64,000 bases of DNA from Bacillota bacterium (GCA_029555205.1 JAKPTB010000166.1:1-64000); one strand, 5' to 3'. Shown: positions 1-11,456, counted from the first letter of the stretch. The notes: generated from the sequence alone by a model not told the origin. A program made the numbers and translations.

Positions 1-906
1 CCGGAGGATATTGCTGCAGCCGGCGCCCAGGTGGAAAGCAGCAATGCCCAGGTTCGCATGGCGGAAAAAGACCTGGCGGGAACAAAGATGACCAGCCCCA
101 TTGACGGCATTATCAGCGAAGTCAACGGTGGAGAGGGTCAGCGGGCCACCGCCAATAACAACAGTACCAGCGGCAGCGGCGCCTTTATTGTGGTTATTTC
201 AGAAGCCCTGCAGGTCAAGGCCCAGGTTAACGAAGCCGATATCGGCAGCCTGGCGGTGGGCCAGCGGGCGGAGTTTACGGTTAATTCCTATCCGGATAAA
301 ATTTTCACCGGCAGGGTGAACAGCATTTCACCACAGGCCTACACGGTTTCCAATGTTCAGATTTATGACGCGATCATCCAGCTGGACGAAAACCAGGAGG
401 GCTTAAAGGCCGGCATGCCTGCAAACGTAAACATTATTGTTGATAGACACGAAAATACCTTGATTATACCCAAGGGCGCTGTTACTTACGCCGCCGCTTA
501 CCTGAATAAAACGGGACAGGGTGCCGGGGCTATGCCGCCGGCTGCCGATGAAAACAGGAATGCCGTCAGTCCGGGGGGCAGCCCGGGCAGCAGCGGGGCC
601 GGAGCAGTCAGAAATGGAGCGGATTCCGGTGGCGCTGGCGGAAATGCTCCGGCTGAAGCAGCAAAAGAAAGCAGCGGGGGACGGAGGGCCGCCGTGCTTG
701 TCCTGGACCAATCCGGCAAGCCCGTACCGCGGCAGGTGCTGCTGGGCATATCAAACCAGGGTAATTATGAGGTTTTGGAAGGACTTAAGGAAGGGGAACC
801 AGTGGTCGTGGGTGACGGCGGTTCAATGGCCGCCGGGGAGCAGAACAGCCGGAGCCAGAACAGCGGCGGCCCGTTTCCGGGGGGAGGAGTTATAATCCGC
901 AGGTAG
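1..906 (+). CDS. HlyD/MacA-family efflux periplasmic adaptor, 5' truncated by window edge
   Basis: Frame open from base 1; HlyD-like sequence (TSPIDGIISEVNGGEG..., KAQVNEADIGSLAVGQ); followed by MacB-like ABC genes. Confidence 0.85.
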   Translation, partial: PEDIAAAGAQVESSNAQVRMAEKDLAGTKMTSPIDGIISEVNGGEGQRATANNNSTSGSGAFIVVISEALQVKAQVNEADIGSLAVGQRAEFTVNSYPDKIFTGRVNSISPQAYTVSNVQIYDAIIQLDENQEGLKAGMPANVNIIVDRHENTLIIPKGAVTYAAAYLNKTGQGAGAMPPAADENRNAVSPGGSPGSSGAGAVRNGADSGGAGGNAPAEAAKESSGGRRAAVLVLDQSGKPVPRQVLLGISNQGNYEVLEGLKEGEPVVVGDGGSMAAGEQNSRSQNSGGPFPGGGVIIRR

Positions 907-970
907 CCGGGCAGCACGGCATAATTTACATAGTCTTACAGAGTCTGAAAGATGGGGATGGTGGCGCGCT

Positions 971-1726
971 GTGTCCGGTAAAACAGCAATGGTGCTGGAA
1001 AATGTTAAGAAAATATATCAGCTTGGAGAAACGCGGGTCTTTGCCCTGAAAGGCATCAACCTTACCATCCGGGAGGGTGAAATGGTTGCCGTCATGGGCT
1101 CCTCGGGCTCCGGCAAAAGTACCCTGCTGAACATAATGGGCTGTTTGGACAGGCCTACAGAGGGTATCTATTACCTCGGCGGCGAGAATGTTTCCCAATT
1201 GGCTAAAAGCCGGCTAGCCCGGATCCGGAACGAAAGAATCGGCTTTGTTTTTCAGGGCTTTAACCTTTTGGGAAGAGCTACCGTACTGGCCAATGTTCAA
1301 CTACCGCTAATTTACGCCGGAGCCGGAAAAAAAGAAATGGCGGAAATGGCAAAGGAAGCCCTGGCCTGGGTGGGACTGTCTGATTACCTGGAACACTATC
1401 CCTCCCAGATGTCCGGCGGTCAGCAGCAGAGAGTCGCCATTGCCCGGGCTCTGGTGAACAACCCCTCCCTGATCCTGGCCGACGAACCCACGGGTGCCCT
1501 TGATTCAAAAACAAGTATAGAAATAATGGCAGTAATCCAGAGGCTATACCTTGAAAAGGGTATAACTGTGATTATCGTTACCCATGAAAGGGATATCTCC
1601 CAGTACTGCCGGCGGATAATCAAATTGAAGGACGGGAGAATCACTGAGGATATGCCTGTAATGAACCCCAGAAACGCTGCCGAAGACCTGACGGCCATAC
1701 CGGACGAAGGGGAGGCGCTCATTTGA
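971..1726 (+). CDS. ABC transporter ATP-binding protein (MacB/LolD type)
   Basis: Walker A GSSGSGKST, signature MSGGQQQRVAIARAL, Walker B ILADEPTGALD. Confidence 0.93.
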   Translation: MSGKTAMVLENVKKIYQLGETRVFALKGINLTIREGEMVAVMGSSGSGKSTLLNIMGCLDRPTEGIYYLGGENVSQLAKSRLARIRNERIGFVFQGFNLLGRATVLANVQLPLIYAGAGKKEMAEMAKEALAWVGLSDYLEHYPSQMSGGQQQRVAIARALVNNPSLILADEPTGALDSKTSIEIMAVIQRLYLEKGITVIIVTHERDISQYCRRIIKLKDGRITEDMPVMNPRNAAEDLTAIPDEGEALI

Positions 1727-2940
1727 ACTTTCTAAATAACTTTGAAGTAGCCCTGAACGGGATCAAAGCAAACAAACTGAGATCTTCCCTGACCATGCTG
1801 GGCATTATTATCGGGGTGGCTGCCGTAATTATTATGATCTCCGTGGGGCAGGGCGCCAGCAAAAGAATTTCCGACCAGATCTCCAGTATGGGTTCAAACC
1901 TGCTGATGGTTTTCCCGGGAGCCGGACAGGGACCCGTAAGGGGAGCCTCGGGAAATGTCAACACCCTTACCCTGGAAGACGCCGAAGCCATAGCCGGGTT
2001 GAGCATGGTAGCCTGGGCGGTGCCGGAGTTAAATACCGGCGCCACCATCGTTTACGAAAACCAGACCTGGACTAGCCAGGTCAACGGCACCACGCCGGGT
2101 ATGCAAGTAATCAAGGACTGGCCCGTCAGCTCGGGATCTTACTTTGACGATGATGACGTGCAGAGCGCCAGCCTGGTGGCGGTACTGGGCCGGACGGTGG
2201 CGGAGAACCTTTTCCCGCCCGGTAGCGACCCGGTGGGTGCCACCATCAGGATCAATAAACTGGCCTTTACAGTAGTCGGTGTGCTTTCCTCCAAAGGCGC
2301 GGCCATGATGGGACAGGACCAGGACGATGTTGTTTACGTGCCAATCACCACGGTTCAAAAGAGAATGCTGGGCGTAAACAATGTTCGCACCATCAATGTT
2401 CAGACAGAAACACAGGATAGTATGGCTTACGTGCAAACCAGTATTGAAGAATTGCTCCGGGAGAGACACCGCATAACCGGCTCTAAAACGGATGACTTCA
2501 GCGTACTCAGTTTAACCTCCGTTCTGGAAGCTGCGGAAACAGCCACCGGTACCATGACCATGCTGCTGGCCAGCATAGCTGCCATCTCCCTCTTGGTGGG
2601 CGGCATCGGGATTATGAATATTATGCTGGTTTCCGTTACGGAGAGAACAAAGGAAATCGGCCTGCGCATGGCGGTGGGGGCCACGGAAAGCAATATCCGC
2701 AACCAGTTTCTGGTGGAGTCCGTGGTGCTCTGTCTGGTGGGCGGTTTTGCGGGTATTATCACCGGAGCCGCGGTAGCCTGGGCGATTTCGAAGTTTGCGG
2801 GGTGGCCAACTTATATTACGCTCTATTCCATTTTATTGTCGGCGGGTTTTTCAGCGGCTATCGGGATTTTCTTCGGCTATTATCCGGCTAAAAAAGCAGC
2901 AAGCCTGGATCCCATCGAAGCCCTCCGTTTTGAAAAATAA
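1723..2940 (+). CDS. ABC transporter permease, MacB/FtsX family
   Basis: FtsX-like C-terminus (GGIGIMNIMLVSVTERTKEIGLRMAVGA); TTG start overlaps the upstream stop (TTGA). Confidence 0.92.
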   Translation: MNFLNNFEVALNGIKANKLRSSLTMLGIIIGVAAVIIMISVGQGASKRISDQISSMGSNLLMVFPGAGQGPVRGASGNVNTLTLEDAEAIAGLSMVAWAVPELNTGATIVYENQTWTSQVNGTTPGMQVIKDWPVSSGSYFDDDDVQSASLVAVLGRTVAENLFPPGSDPVGATIRINKLAFTVVGVLSSKGAAMMGQDQDDVVYVPITTVQKRMLGVNNVRTINVQTETQDSMAYVQTSIEELLRERHRITGSKTDDFSVLSLTSVLEAAETATGTMTMLLASIAAISLLVGGIGIMNIMLVSVTERTKEIGLRMAVGATESNIRNQFLVESVVLCLVGGFAGIITGAAVAWAISKFAGWPTYITLYSILLSAGFSAAIGIFFGYYPAKKAASLDPIEALRFEK

Positions 2941-3075
2941 GCAGGAATTGTGTTGCGGGCTCCTGCCGGGAAATATACATATGTTAATAGTAGAACAGCC
3001 CTTTTGTATTCAAGGGCTGTTCAGTAATTTCTTCAAAGATGTATTTAATTATAATTAAAAAGTACCAGCTGGATT

Positions 3076-3237
3076 CTAATTGTTAATTTTTTTATTCAGA
3101 TCAACGATCATCCTTTTTAATTCCTGGATCATCATTTCAAGGTCGTTTAATCTTTTGACAGCCTGACTGGGGCTGCAGTTTCCATATTGAGCACATTCTG
3201 AACAGGGGTCGGTATAGGCAAGCGGACATTGGGTCAT
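3076..3237 (-). CDS. Small 53-aa Cys-containing protein (MTQCPLAYTDPCSECAQYGNCSPSQAVKRLNDLEMMIQELKRMIVDLNKKINN)
   Basis: Own translation; not in ORF track; strong SD GAGGGAGGAAGGAGG before the ATG. Confidence 0.65.
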   Translation of the reverse strand: MTQCPLAYTDPCSECAQYGNCSPSQAVKRLNDLEMMIQELKRMIVDLNKKINN

Positions 3238-3286
3238 GGTTTTTCCTCCTTCCTCCCTCTGTGATTATGCTTTATTGAAATAAGCT

Positions 3287-4666
<1,380 letters not shown>

Positions 4667-4690
4667 TTAAATGGTTGCTTATTTTTTGAG

Positions 4691-4774
4691 GTGCCGGTTT
4701 GAAAAGAAGCCAGAGCCGGTTTGTTAGTCACCGCGTCGATTCCAAGATGAGCTGGATCCTTTTCAAACCGGCAC
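4691..4774. repeat. 16-bp perfect inverted repeat GTGCCGGTTTGAAAAG / CTTTTCAAACCGGCAC with about 52-nt loop, upstream of gdhA
   Basis: Arms at 4691-4706 and 4759-4774 read directly. Confidence 0.85.
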
Positions 4775-4838
4775 ATCTACAAATAATGCTTTGTAGTTAC
4801 ATCACCTCCACAAACACTGTTATTACAAAACACTATAA

Positions 4839-6173
4839 TTAAAAAGCATTAAGATATTCTTTCAGTTCCCAGGGGTGGACAACCGCCTGAAAACGCTCCC
4901 ACTCCTCAGCTTTGGCTCTGGTGAAACTACGGTAAATATAATCACCCAGGGTATCCCTGACCAGCCGGTCAGCGGAAAGTTCGCGCAGAGCTTCTTCCAA
5001 GCTGCGGGGTAGACAGGCAACCTGTGCTTCTTGACGCTGGTTGTTGGATCCGGAAAGGGGGGGTGGCTGTGGAAGTTTCTGCCGGATGCCGTCCAAACCT
5101 GCTTTTAAAATTACGGCCAGAGCAAGATACGGGTTGCAGGCCGGATCCGGGTTTCGTACTTCCACCCGGGTTTCCTGCCCGTGGTGGGCAACGACCCTGA
5201 GCATTGAGTTGCGGCTTTCTTCCGACCAGGCTACATATACAGGTGCCGCCGGGTCGCCGGGTTGCAACCGTTTGTATGAGTTAATAAGGGGGTTGGTAAT
5301 AGCGGTGTTGGCCCGGGCATGGGCCAGGATGCCGGCGATAAAATGCCCGGTCCACTGGTCAAGCGGCATAGGCTGTTCCAGGTCAGTAAGGTGTTCTGCT
5401 CCCCTGGGATGTAAATATAAATGCAGGTGCAACGCTGAGCCGGGCATGCCGTTTAGTGGTTTGGGCATAAAAGAAGCGTACAGGCCATGCCGCTGGGCAA
5501 TGGTACGTACAATAAACTTGAAGGTTACCAGCTTGTCAGCAGTATCCAGGGCGTTATCTCCCTTTAAAGCGACTTTGTGCTGCCCGGGCCCTGCCTCGTG
5601 GTGGCTGTAGCCGATATTATAGCCCATTTCTTCCAGGGTCAGGACGATGTCCCGCCGGGCATTCTCTCCCAAATCGAAGGGCGTTAAGTCACAAAGGCCG
5701 GCATTATCATGGGTGTTAATAGTGGGGTTGCCTTTACTATCAGTGTGAAGGAGATAAAATCCTACCTTCGCACCCATCCAGACATCAAAACCCATCTGGG
5801 CAGCTTCTTCTAAAACCTGTTTCAAAACGCTGCGTGAGCAGCCCCGGTAGGGAGATCCGCCGGGATTGGCAATATCACAAATGAAGCGAGCCACCGCTTC
5901 ATCGCGGGGCCGCCAGGGAAATACTATAAATGTGGACAGGTCCGGACGCAGGAGAATATCCTGTTCAAGGCCGCCTATCACTCCATCCACCGCAGAGCTG
6001 TCGAAGGAGATCTGGCCGGCCATTGCCCGTTCCAGATCCTCCGATGTAACGGCGATGTTTTTCAACGAACCGAAAGTATCGGTGAACTGTAAGCGAAGGA
6101 ATTTTACTCTCTCTTCCTTAGCTTTTTCCAGGACTTCTTCGCGAGTGTGCATGAAAAACCCCCAAAAATCCAT
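4839..6173 (-). CDS. Glutamine synthetase (type I/III-like catalytic fold)
   Basis: DTFGSLKNIAVTSEDLERA, SHHEAGPGQHKVALKG, MPKPLNGMPGSALHLHLYL, SRNSMLRVV, EVRNPDPACNPYLALAVILKAGLDGI. Confidence 0.92.
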   Translation of the reverse strand: MDFWGFFMHTREEVLEKAKEERVKFLRLQFTDTFGSLKNIAVTSEDLERAMAGQISFDSSAVDGVIGGLEQDILLRPDLSTFIVFPWRPRDEAVARFICDIANPGGSPYRGCSRSVLKQVLEEAAQMGFDVWMGAKVGFYLLHTDSKGNPTINTHDNAGLCDLTPFDLGENARRDIVLTLEEMGYNIGYSHHEAGPGQHKVALKGDNALDTADKLVTFKFIVRTIAQRHGLYASFMPKPLNGMPGSALHLHLYLHPRGAEHLTDLEQPMPLDQWTGHFIAGILAHARANTAITNPLINSYKRLQPGDPAAPVYVAWSEESRNSMLRVVAHHGQETRVEVRNPDPACNPYLALAVILKAGLDGIRQKLPQPPPLSGSNNQRQEAQVACLPRSLEEALRELSADRLVRDTLGDYIYRSFTRAKAEEWERFQAVVHPWELKEYLNAF

Positions 6174-6323
6174 AATTATTCACCGGAAACCAGGCAACTT
6201 TTAGGGTTCTAACTATCCATGTTAATTTATAATTCATAAAGAAATCATAAAAAAAGGTTCAATAATATAATTTTTTCAAAAAAAATTAAAACAAAGGGCG
6301 GTAAATATAAAAATTTCATAAAA

Positions 6324-6353
6324 AAACCCTGCCTTTATCTGGCAGGGTTTCCA
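6324..6353 (-). terminator. Intrinsic terminator AAACCCTGCC-N7-GGCAGGGTTT, T-tract on minus strand
   Basis: 10-bp hairpin flanked by an A-run on + (T-run on -), just after the response regulator stop. Confidence 0.75.
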
Positions 6354-6373
6354 GGGAGCCCTTTTTTTCAGTA

Positions 6374-7075
6374 TTATTCGATTGCCAGGTGGTAGCCGAT
6401 ACCATGCTTTCCGAGAATATACCTGGGTTTGCCTGGGTCATCCTCAATTTTTTTGCGAATGCTGCTAATATAATTTCTTAGGTAGTGCAGTTCATTGCGG
6501 TATTCGGCACCCCATACCCTAGTCAGCAAATCTTCATGGGTGAGTACTTTTCCTGCATTACAGGCCAGATGATACAAGATCTGATACTCGGTAGCGGTCA
6601 GCTTTGCTTCCTTGCCCTTAATGAAGACCCGCTTTTGGGCAGTATTAATGACCAGGTCACCGGTTGTATAAATGGGGCATTTCGGAACATTTTCCGGTTG
6701 ACAGGTCCTTCTTAGAACCGCCTTTACGCGCCGTAGCAGTTCCTCGACACTGAAGGGTTTGGTTAAGTAATCGTCAGCCCCCACGTCAAAACCGCGGATC
6801 CGGTCCTGTTCACGGGCCCGGCCTGTCAGCATGATAATGGGAATATCGGAAAACTCCCTGATTTTTTTACAGACATCAAAACCGTTGAAGGAGCCGGGAA
6901 GCATTATGTCCAAAATCATCAAATCGTAGCTGGAAGCTTCCAGCATCGCTATAGCTGTTTTCCCGTCAGCGGCGACTCCCACTTCATACCCGCTGGCCAA
7001 AAGGTTAACTTTTACCAGCCGCACCAGGCGGGGTTCGTCATCCACGATCAAGATCCTTCTATGCTTCATCAGCAA
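6374..7075 (-). CDS. OmpR/KdpE-family response regulator
   Basis: ILIVDDEPRLVRLVKVNL, LMILDIMLPGSFNGFDVCKKI, ADDYLTKPFSVEELLRR, C-terminal winged helix. Confidence 0.94.
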   Translation of the reverse strand: MLMKHRRILIVDDEPRLVRLVKVNLLASGYEVGVAADGKTAIAMLEASSYDLMILDIMLPGSFNGFDVCKKIREFSDIPIIMLTGRAREQDRIRGFDVGADDYLTKPFSVEELLRRVKAVLRRTCQPENVPKCPIYTTGDLVINTAQKRVFIKGKEAKLTATEYQILYHLACNAGKVLTHEDLLTRVWGAEYRNELHYLRNYISSIRKKIEDDPGKPRYILGKHGIGYHLAIE

Positions 7076-8336
7076 ACTCCCCCGTGCTCAGGCCGGACGG
7101 CAGGTCAGTTAAGCTTTCAGGCAGGCCGCAGGGCAATGTGAAGTATAGAGTGGTACCCTGCCCCAGCTTGCTTTTAGCCCAGATTTTACCACCGTGGCTG
7201 ATTAGTACCTGACGGGCTAGAGGTAAGCCCAGTCCCATTCCCTTTTGATGCTCCTGGTTATTGGTGTTTACCCGGAAAAACTTTTCGAAAAGCCGGTTTA
7301 AATGCTCGTCATCAATACCAATGCCCTGATCAGTTACTGATATAACAACTTCCCCGGGTGCAAGTTCTCCCTTAATGGTTATTCTGGTTTCTTCCTTGGA
7401 ATACTTGACTGCATTATCCACAAGGTTGCGAATTACCTGCTCGATTCTTACGGGATCCGCTTCTACATACGGAAAATCTTCTGGAAACAGTACGGTGAAT
7501 TGATGATTCTTGCTGCGGAAGGAAGAATCTTTGAGTACTTTATTGACGATTTTAGGTAGTAAAACCGCTTCTTTCTTGAGTTCTATTTCACCTTTCCAGC
7601 TTAAGGTGGCGGAATCCAGCAGGTTATTAATCAAACTCTCAATATGGTCGGTTTCTTCAACAATAATATTGAGGAACTCCTTTTGGGCCAGATGATCCCA
7701 TGTTACGTCTTCCCTTAGTAAAGTTGTGACGTAACCCTTGATACAGGCCAGGGGTGTTCTTAAGTCATGGGATAGTCCCGCCAGCATTTCCGACCACATT
7801 TGCGCCATGTCCTCGGAGGGAAGAAAATAGGAAGCGTTTTGAGTGTTGTTCTTGCCGGTACCGCAGACGGACGCGATTGTATTTACAAATGCCTTCAGTA
7901 TTTCTTGAAAGGGACCATCATTGAGCAGGTTTCCTTCACCGGAAACAAGCAAAAAACCTCTTCCGCCGCCCATGGGCGAACAGGCAACGTTCAGGCCTGC
8001 CAGTTCATGTTTCTCAAACACACAATCAATTACGGGGCAAGCAGTTCCGGAGCAGGGAAAGGTTTTCCCGGACAGATCCTGGCTGGAACAGCAGAGATCG
8101 GCTGCGGCAAACTTTACAGTATAAGGATTGGCATTGTCATCACAGGCATAATAAACCAGATAGTGCTGCTCTTGAAGAATTCCCAATGCGCAGCTGTTAA
8201 TGCCCAGGGTTGTCATGAGCCAGCCGGGAACCCATTCAAGACTTGCCTGTTCCTGGAACAGCCTCTCCGCAAAATTAAGGCATTTTATAAAAGTATTAAC
8301 AGGATCGTTAATTTTTAAGCTGGTATTCTGGTTCAT
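7059..8336 (-). CDS. Sensor histidine kinase
   Basis: H-box LSHDLRTPLACIKGY, N-box RNLVDNAVKYS, G-box GIGIDDEHLNRLFEKFFR, GMGLGLPLARQ; overlaps the regulator. Confidence 0.94.
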   Translation of the reverse strand: MNQNTSLKINDPVNTFIKCLNFAERLFQEQASLEWVPGWLMTTLGINSCALGILQEQHYLVYYACDDNANPYTVKFAAADLCCSSQDLSGKTFPCSGTACPVIDCVFEKHELAGLNVACSPMGGGRGFLLVSGEGNLLNDGPFQEILKAFVNTIASVCGTGKNNTQNASYFLPSEDMAQMWSEMLAGLSHDLRTPLACIKGYVTTLLREDVTWDHLAQKEFLNIIVEETDHIESLINNLLDSATLSWKGEIELKKEAVLLPKIVNKVLKDSSFRSKNHQFTVLFPEDFPYVEADPVRIEQVIRNLVDNAVKYSKEETRITIKGELAPGEVVISVTDQGIGIDDEHLNRLFEKFFRVNTNNQEHQKGMGLGLPLARQVLISHGGKIWAKSKLGQGTTLYFTLPCGLPESLTDLPSGLSTGEFADEA

Positions 8337-8816
8337 ACGCTATCTCCTTGTCCTGGTGACGCGTTAGCCGCATCCTTGATGCATAAAGTTCTCACATTTA
8401 TAACCATTACCTAAAGCCATATTCCATGAACTATTCTTTTACTTAAGATCAATTAAACCGATATTAGAATTCTATCAAAATCTAATAAAACATGCCAGAC
8501 TTACTTACTACAATACTTGCCTACAACTGTATGCATCCAAGCCCCTGCTTCAACCTCCTGGAAGTCGGGGCCAAATTAATTTTTAACATGCAATTGAAAT
8601 AATCTATTCATTAAGTATGTGTTACATGATGTAAACATGTGTTATTAAGGTCCCGGAGCAATAGGAAAGCTGTGGTAAACAATTAATTTTAGTATTGATA
8701 CTTTCGTGTTCATGCAAAATAGCAATGAAACTATATATTACTAGTCCTGCGAGGTGCGTTTTTACGCATGAAATGGGCTGAGAGCAGGTACAAATAAGAT
8801 AAAAAACAACGGCGAG

Positions 8817-9044
8817 GTGTGTGTTGTGGAGCGAAACGATCAAGGCAAATACAGAATGACAAGCAGTTACCACCTCTCGCCCCGGGAATTATCAGAAATT
8901 CATAAGAAATACGGCCGTCCAGGGGAATTATCACCTGGACGGCCGGCCACCAGAAAGCGCAACCGTCTCGATGAAACACTGTCCGCTCTGGATCACAAGG
9001 ATCCCTATGCAATCACTCCTTTCAATGAGGAAAACGAGTTTTGA
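8817..9044 (+). CDS. Small hypothetical protein
   Basis: 75-aa ORF; SD-like GGCGAGG upstream; start uncertain. Confidence 0.4.
   Translation: MCVVERNDQGKYRMTSSYHLSPRELSEIHKKYGRPGELSPGRPATRKRNRLDETLSALDHKDPYAITPFNEENEF
8912..8945. repeat. 12-bp perfect inverted repeat CGGCCGTCCAGG-N10-CCTGGACGGCCG inside the small ORF
   Basis: Arms 8912-8923 and 8934-8945. Confidence 0.8.
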
Positions 9045-9225
9045 GCCGGACCCTGGTTAGGTTGAAAAAAGTCGTTATCATCTTCGAACTCTTTAGATTG
9101 AACAGAAGACTTCCGTTGAGCCGGCAGGCGGCAGATCGTGCAGAAGAAATGTTAACCCCTGCCTCGAGTGACGCCGGGCAGGGGTTGAAAATTCAGGTTG
9201 ATTCTCTTTGTTATTTCTTTAGACA

Positions 9226-9702
9226 TCAGTTTGTTTTCGAGCCTTTAATTACGTAATAGTACTGAGTAATACCATCCTTGTCTTTGTAATGGTACCATTC
9301 GTATTCCAGATCAGGGTCCAAGTAGAAGTAATGCTTGATCCCATTGTCGTCAATGTAGTAGAACCATTCACCCTGCTGGTCGGAATTATTGCAAGAATGC
9401 TCCGGACAATAACCATAAATGTCTTCGTTCCGCTCATAAAAAGAATTGCATTTTGCTTTGTGGTCGGTTATACCTTTTACGGCAACCCTGTCCGGATAAT
9501 CAATTATTTTTTTAATGACTACCGGATCCGCCGGGTTGGCATTGGAATGATACCAGGAATAGCCCCGGGTGCCGTCTCCAATAGAGCCTTGCTGGGCATT
9601 GCCGTAAAATGTAATTTCTTTTACTGCCGGACCGGCCAAGGCTGCGGCTGAAAGTGTAAGTGACATCAAAAGAGTCATAATTATTACTACGATTTTCCGC
9701 AT
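9226..9702 (-). CDS. Secreted hypothetical protein, Tyr-rich C-terminus
   Basis: Signal peptide MRKIVVIIMTLLMSLTLSAAALAG; repeated YYIDDNGIKHYFY / YHYKDKDGITQYYY. Confidence 0.65.
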   Translation of the reverse strand: MRKIVVIIMTLLMSLTLSAAALAGPAVKEITFYGNAQQGSIGDGTRGYSWYHSNANPADPVVIKKIIDYPDRVAVKGITDHKAKCNSFYERNEDIYGYCPEHSCNNSDQQGEWFYYIDDNGIKHYFYLDPDLEYEWYHYKDKDGITQYYYVIKGSKTN

Positions 9703-10129
9703 TGAATAGTATCTCCCTTTTATAATATAGTTGGTGTAAGGTAGAGAATTAACGGGCATCTAAAACTATAATAATACTTATTATTTAAATCAAGCTGTAA
9801 ATTATGGCTTGCCTGATAATAAAGGGTTTAGTTAAAGGAAGGAGCAATTTATAATGTCATGTATAACTGTTTAATTTATTTTTTGCAATAAATTGTCGCA
9901 TTATATAGAATTATATAAATGTTATTATTAAAAGGAAATATTGCTTCATTGATAAAACCATAGTAAAAAACCATAGTAATAAAACCAGGTTACCGGTTTT
10001 GCCTGCTGCAAATATATGTGTAGCTACCCCACTGTAAATAAATTACAAATACTCGGCATCCAAAAAAATTTTATAATAAATTTTCTTCTATGGCAGGAAA
10101 TTTATCGTCAATGCCGAAATATAAATGAG

Positions 10130-10345
10130 CGTAAGAAGGATGTAAATCCTGTTTTGCGAGGAGTATGGGTGTCCCACAGGTAGGATGGTAGCAAGTTAGA
10201 CCCGAAATTTTTTACAAAGGGCAGGATAGCAGGACGGTAGGTACAGGAAACGTGGTTTTTCGCCAGTTCTTAAAGGGCATTAATATTTGCCCCTTAAGAG
10301 GTGTGACCGCAGTTCTTGAAACTCCTACGGGAGTTTTTTTGTTTG
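10130..10345 (+). promoter_or_regulatory. Candidate structured leader RNA / attenuator of the TRAP transporter operon
   Basis: No ORF; CTTAAAGGGCA/TGCCCCTTAAG hairpin followed by AAACTCC-TACG-GGAGTTTTTTTTG terminator immediately before dctP. Confidence 0.55.
10319..10341 (+). terminator. Intrinsic terminator in the leader (AAACTCCTACGGGAGTTTTTTTG)
   Basis: 7-bp stem, 4-nt loop, T-tract; ends 27 bp before the dctP start. Confidence 0.7.
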
Positions 10346-10367
10346 GAAAAAAGGAGGATGAAGAGAA

Positions 10368-11456
10368 GTGAAAGTAAGGTTTTGGAGTATGGAAGGCAGG
10401 TTCTCCGGATTCAAAAGGGCAGGTGTTTTAGGCCTGGCGGTGCTGCTGTTGCTTTCTTTCAGCGGCTGCTCATCGTCACCTCAAACGCAGGGCGCAGGTC
10501 AAGCCGCAGTTGAACTCAAACTGGCGCACTTTTTCCCGGGAACCCACCCGGCTGAGGTGGAACTGATCCAGCCCTGGGCTAAAGCCATTGAAGAGGCCAC
10601 CAACGGCAAGGTTAAGATTACCAGCTACCCGAATCAGACCCTGCTGCAGGCGGACGCAATTTACGACGGAGTGGTGAACGGGATTGCCGATCTGGGTCTT
10701 TCCTGCTTCTCCTATACCAGGGGGCGCTTTCCGTTGCTGGAGGCTTTCGAACTGCCGGGTGTGATTTACAAAAACTCCAAAGTGTCCAGCAAAGTCGCCT
10801 GGGAAGGTATTAAGCAATTAAATCCCGCAGAAGTTCAGGACACGAAACTAATGATGGTTTTAACCACGGGTTCCGGTGATTTGTTTACCAAAGTTCCGGT
10901 CCGCAGTCACAGCGATCTTCAGGGATTAGCCATTAGGGCTACCGGTCTCAGTGCTCAAACGTTGCAGGTACTGGGAGCAAACCCGGTTGCCATGCCCCAG
11001 TCGGATGCCTACGAAGCCCTGTCCAAAGGAGTGGTTCAGGGGAACCTTGGTCCGGTGGAAGTACTGCAGGGCTGGAAGCACGCCGAGGTAACCGAATATT
11101 TAACCATAACGCCATTTCTGTACAATACTTTGTTCTTTATTACGATGAATCTTGACCAGTGGAATGCCCTGGATCCGGAAATTCAAGCGGCCATCGAAAA
11201 GGTTAATGAGGAATATTTTGAAAAAGTAGCCATGGGGCTGTGGGATAAACAGAATGAAGCCGCCCTGAAGTGGGCTGTTGAAACCTGCGGTATGGAAGTG
11301 ATTAATCTGCCCCGGGAAGAAACGGACCGCTGGATTAGCCTTGTGTCTCCCGTCCAGGAACAGTATGTTTCAAAAATGAAGGAAAAGGGCCTGCCGGGCC
11401 AGGAAGCGCTGGATCTGGTTAAAGAGCTGGCGGAGAAATACAACCAGCAGTATTAA
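10368..11456 (+). CDS. dctP: TRAP transporter substrate-binding protein, DctP family (lipoprotein)
   Basis: Lipobox FSGCSS; DctP-like FFPGTHPAEVELIQPWAKAIEEATNGKVKI; GTG start. Confidence 0.92.
   Translation: MKVRFWSMEGRFSGFKRAGVLGLAVLLLLSFSGCSSSPQTQGAGQAAVELKLAHFFPGTHPAEVELIQPWAKAIEEATNGKVKITSYPNQTLLQADAIYDGVVNGIADLGLSCFSYTRGRFPLLEAFELPGVIYKNSKVSSKVAWEGIKQLNPAEVQDTKLMMVLTTGSGDLFTKVPVRSHSDLQGLAIRATGLSAQTLQVLGANPVAMPQSDAYEALSKGVVQGNLGPVEVLQGWKHAEVTEYLTITPFLYNTLFFITMNLDQWNALDPEIQAAIEKVNEEYFEKVAMGLWDKQNEAALKWAVETCGMEVINLPREETDRWISLVSPVQEQYVSKMKEKGLPGQEALDLVKELAEKYNQQY

Noticed and set aside
10130-10345. Considered c-di-GMP-I, THF and Moco riboswitch classes for the TRAP leader
   Set aside because: GGTAGCAAG resembles part of c-di-GMP-I superficially, but the required flanking core sequences are absent.
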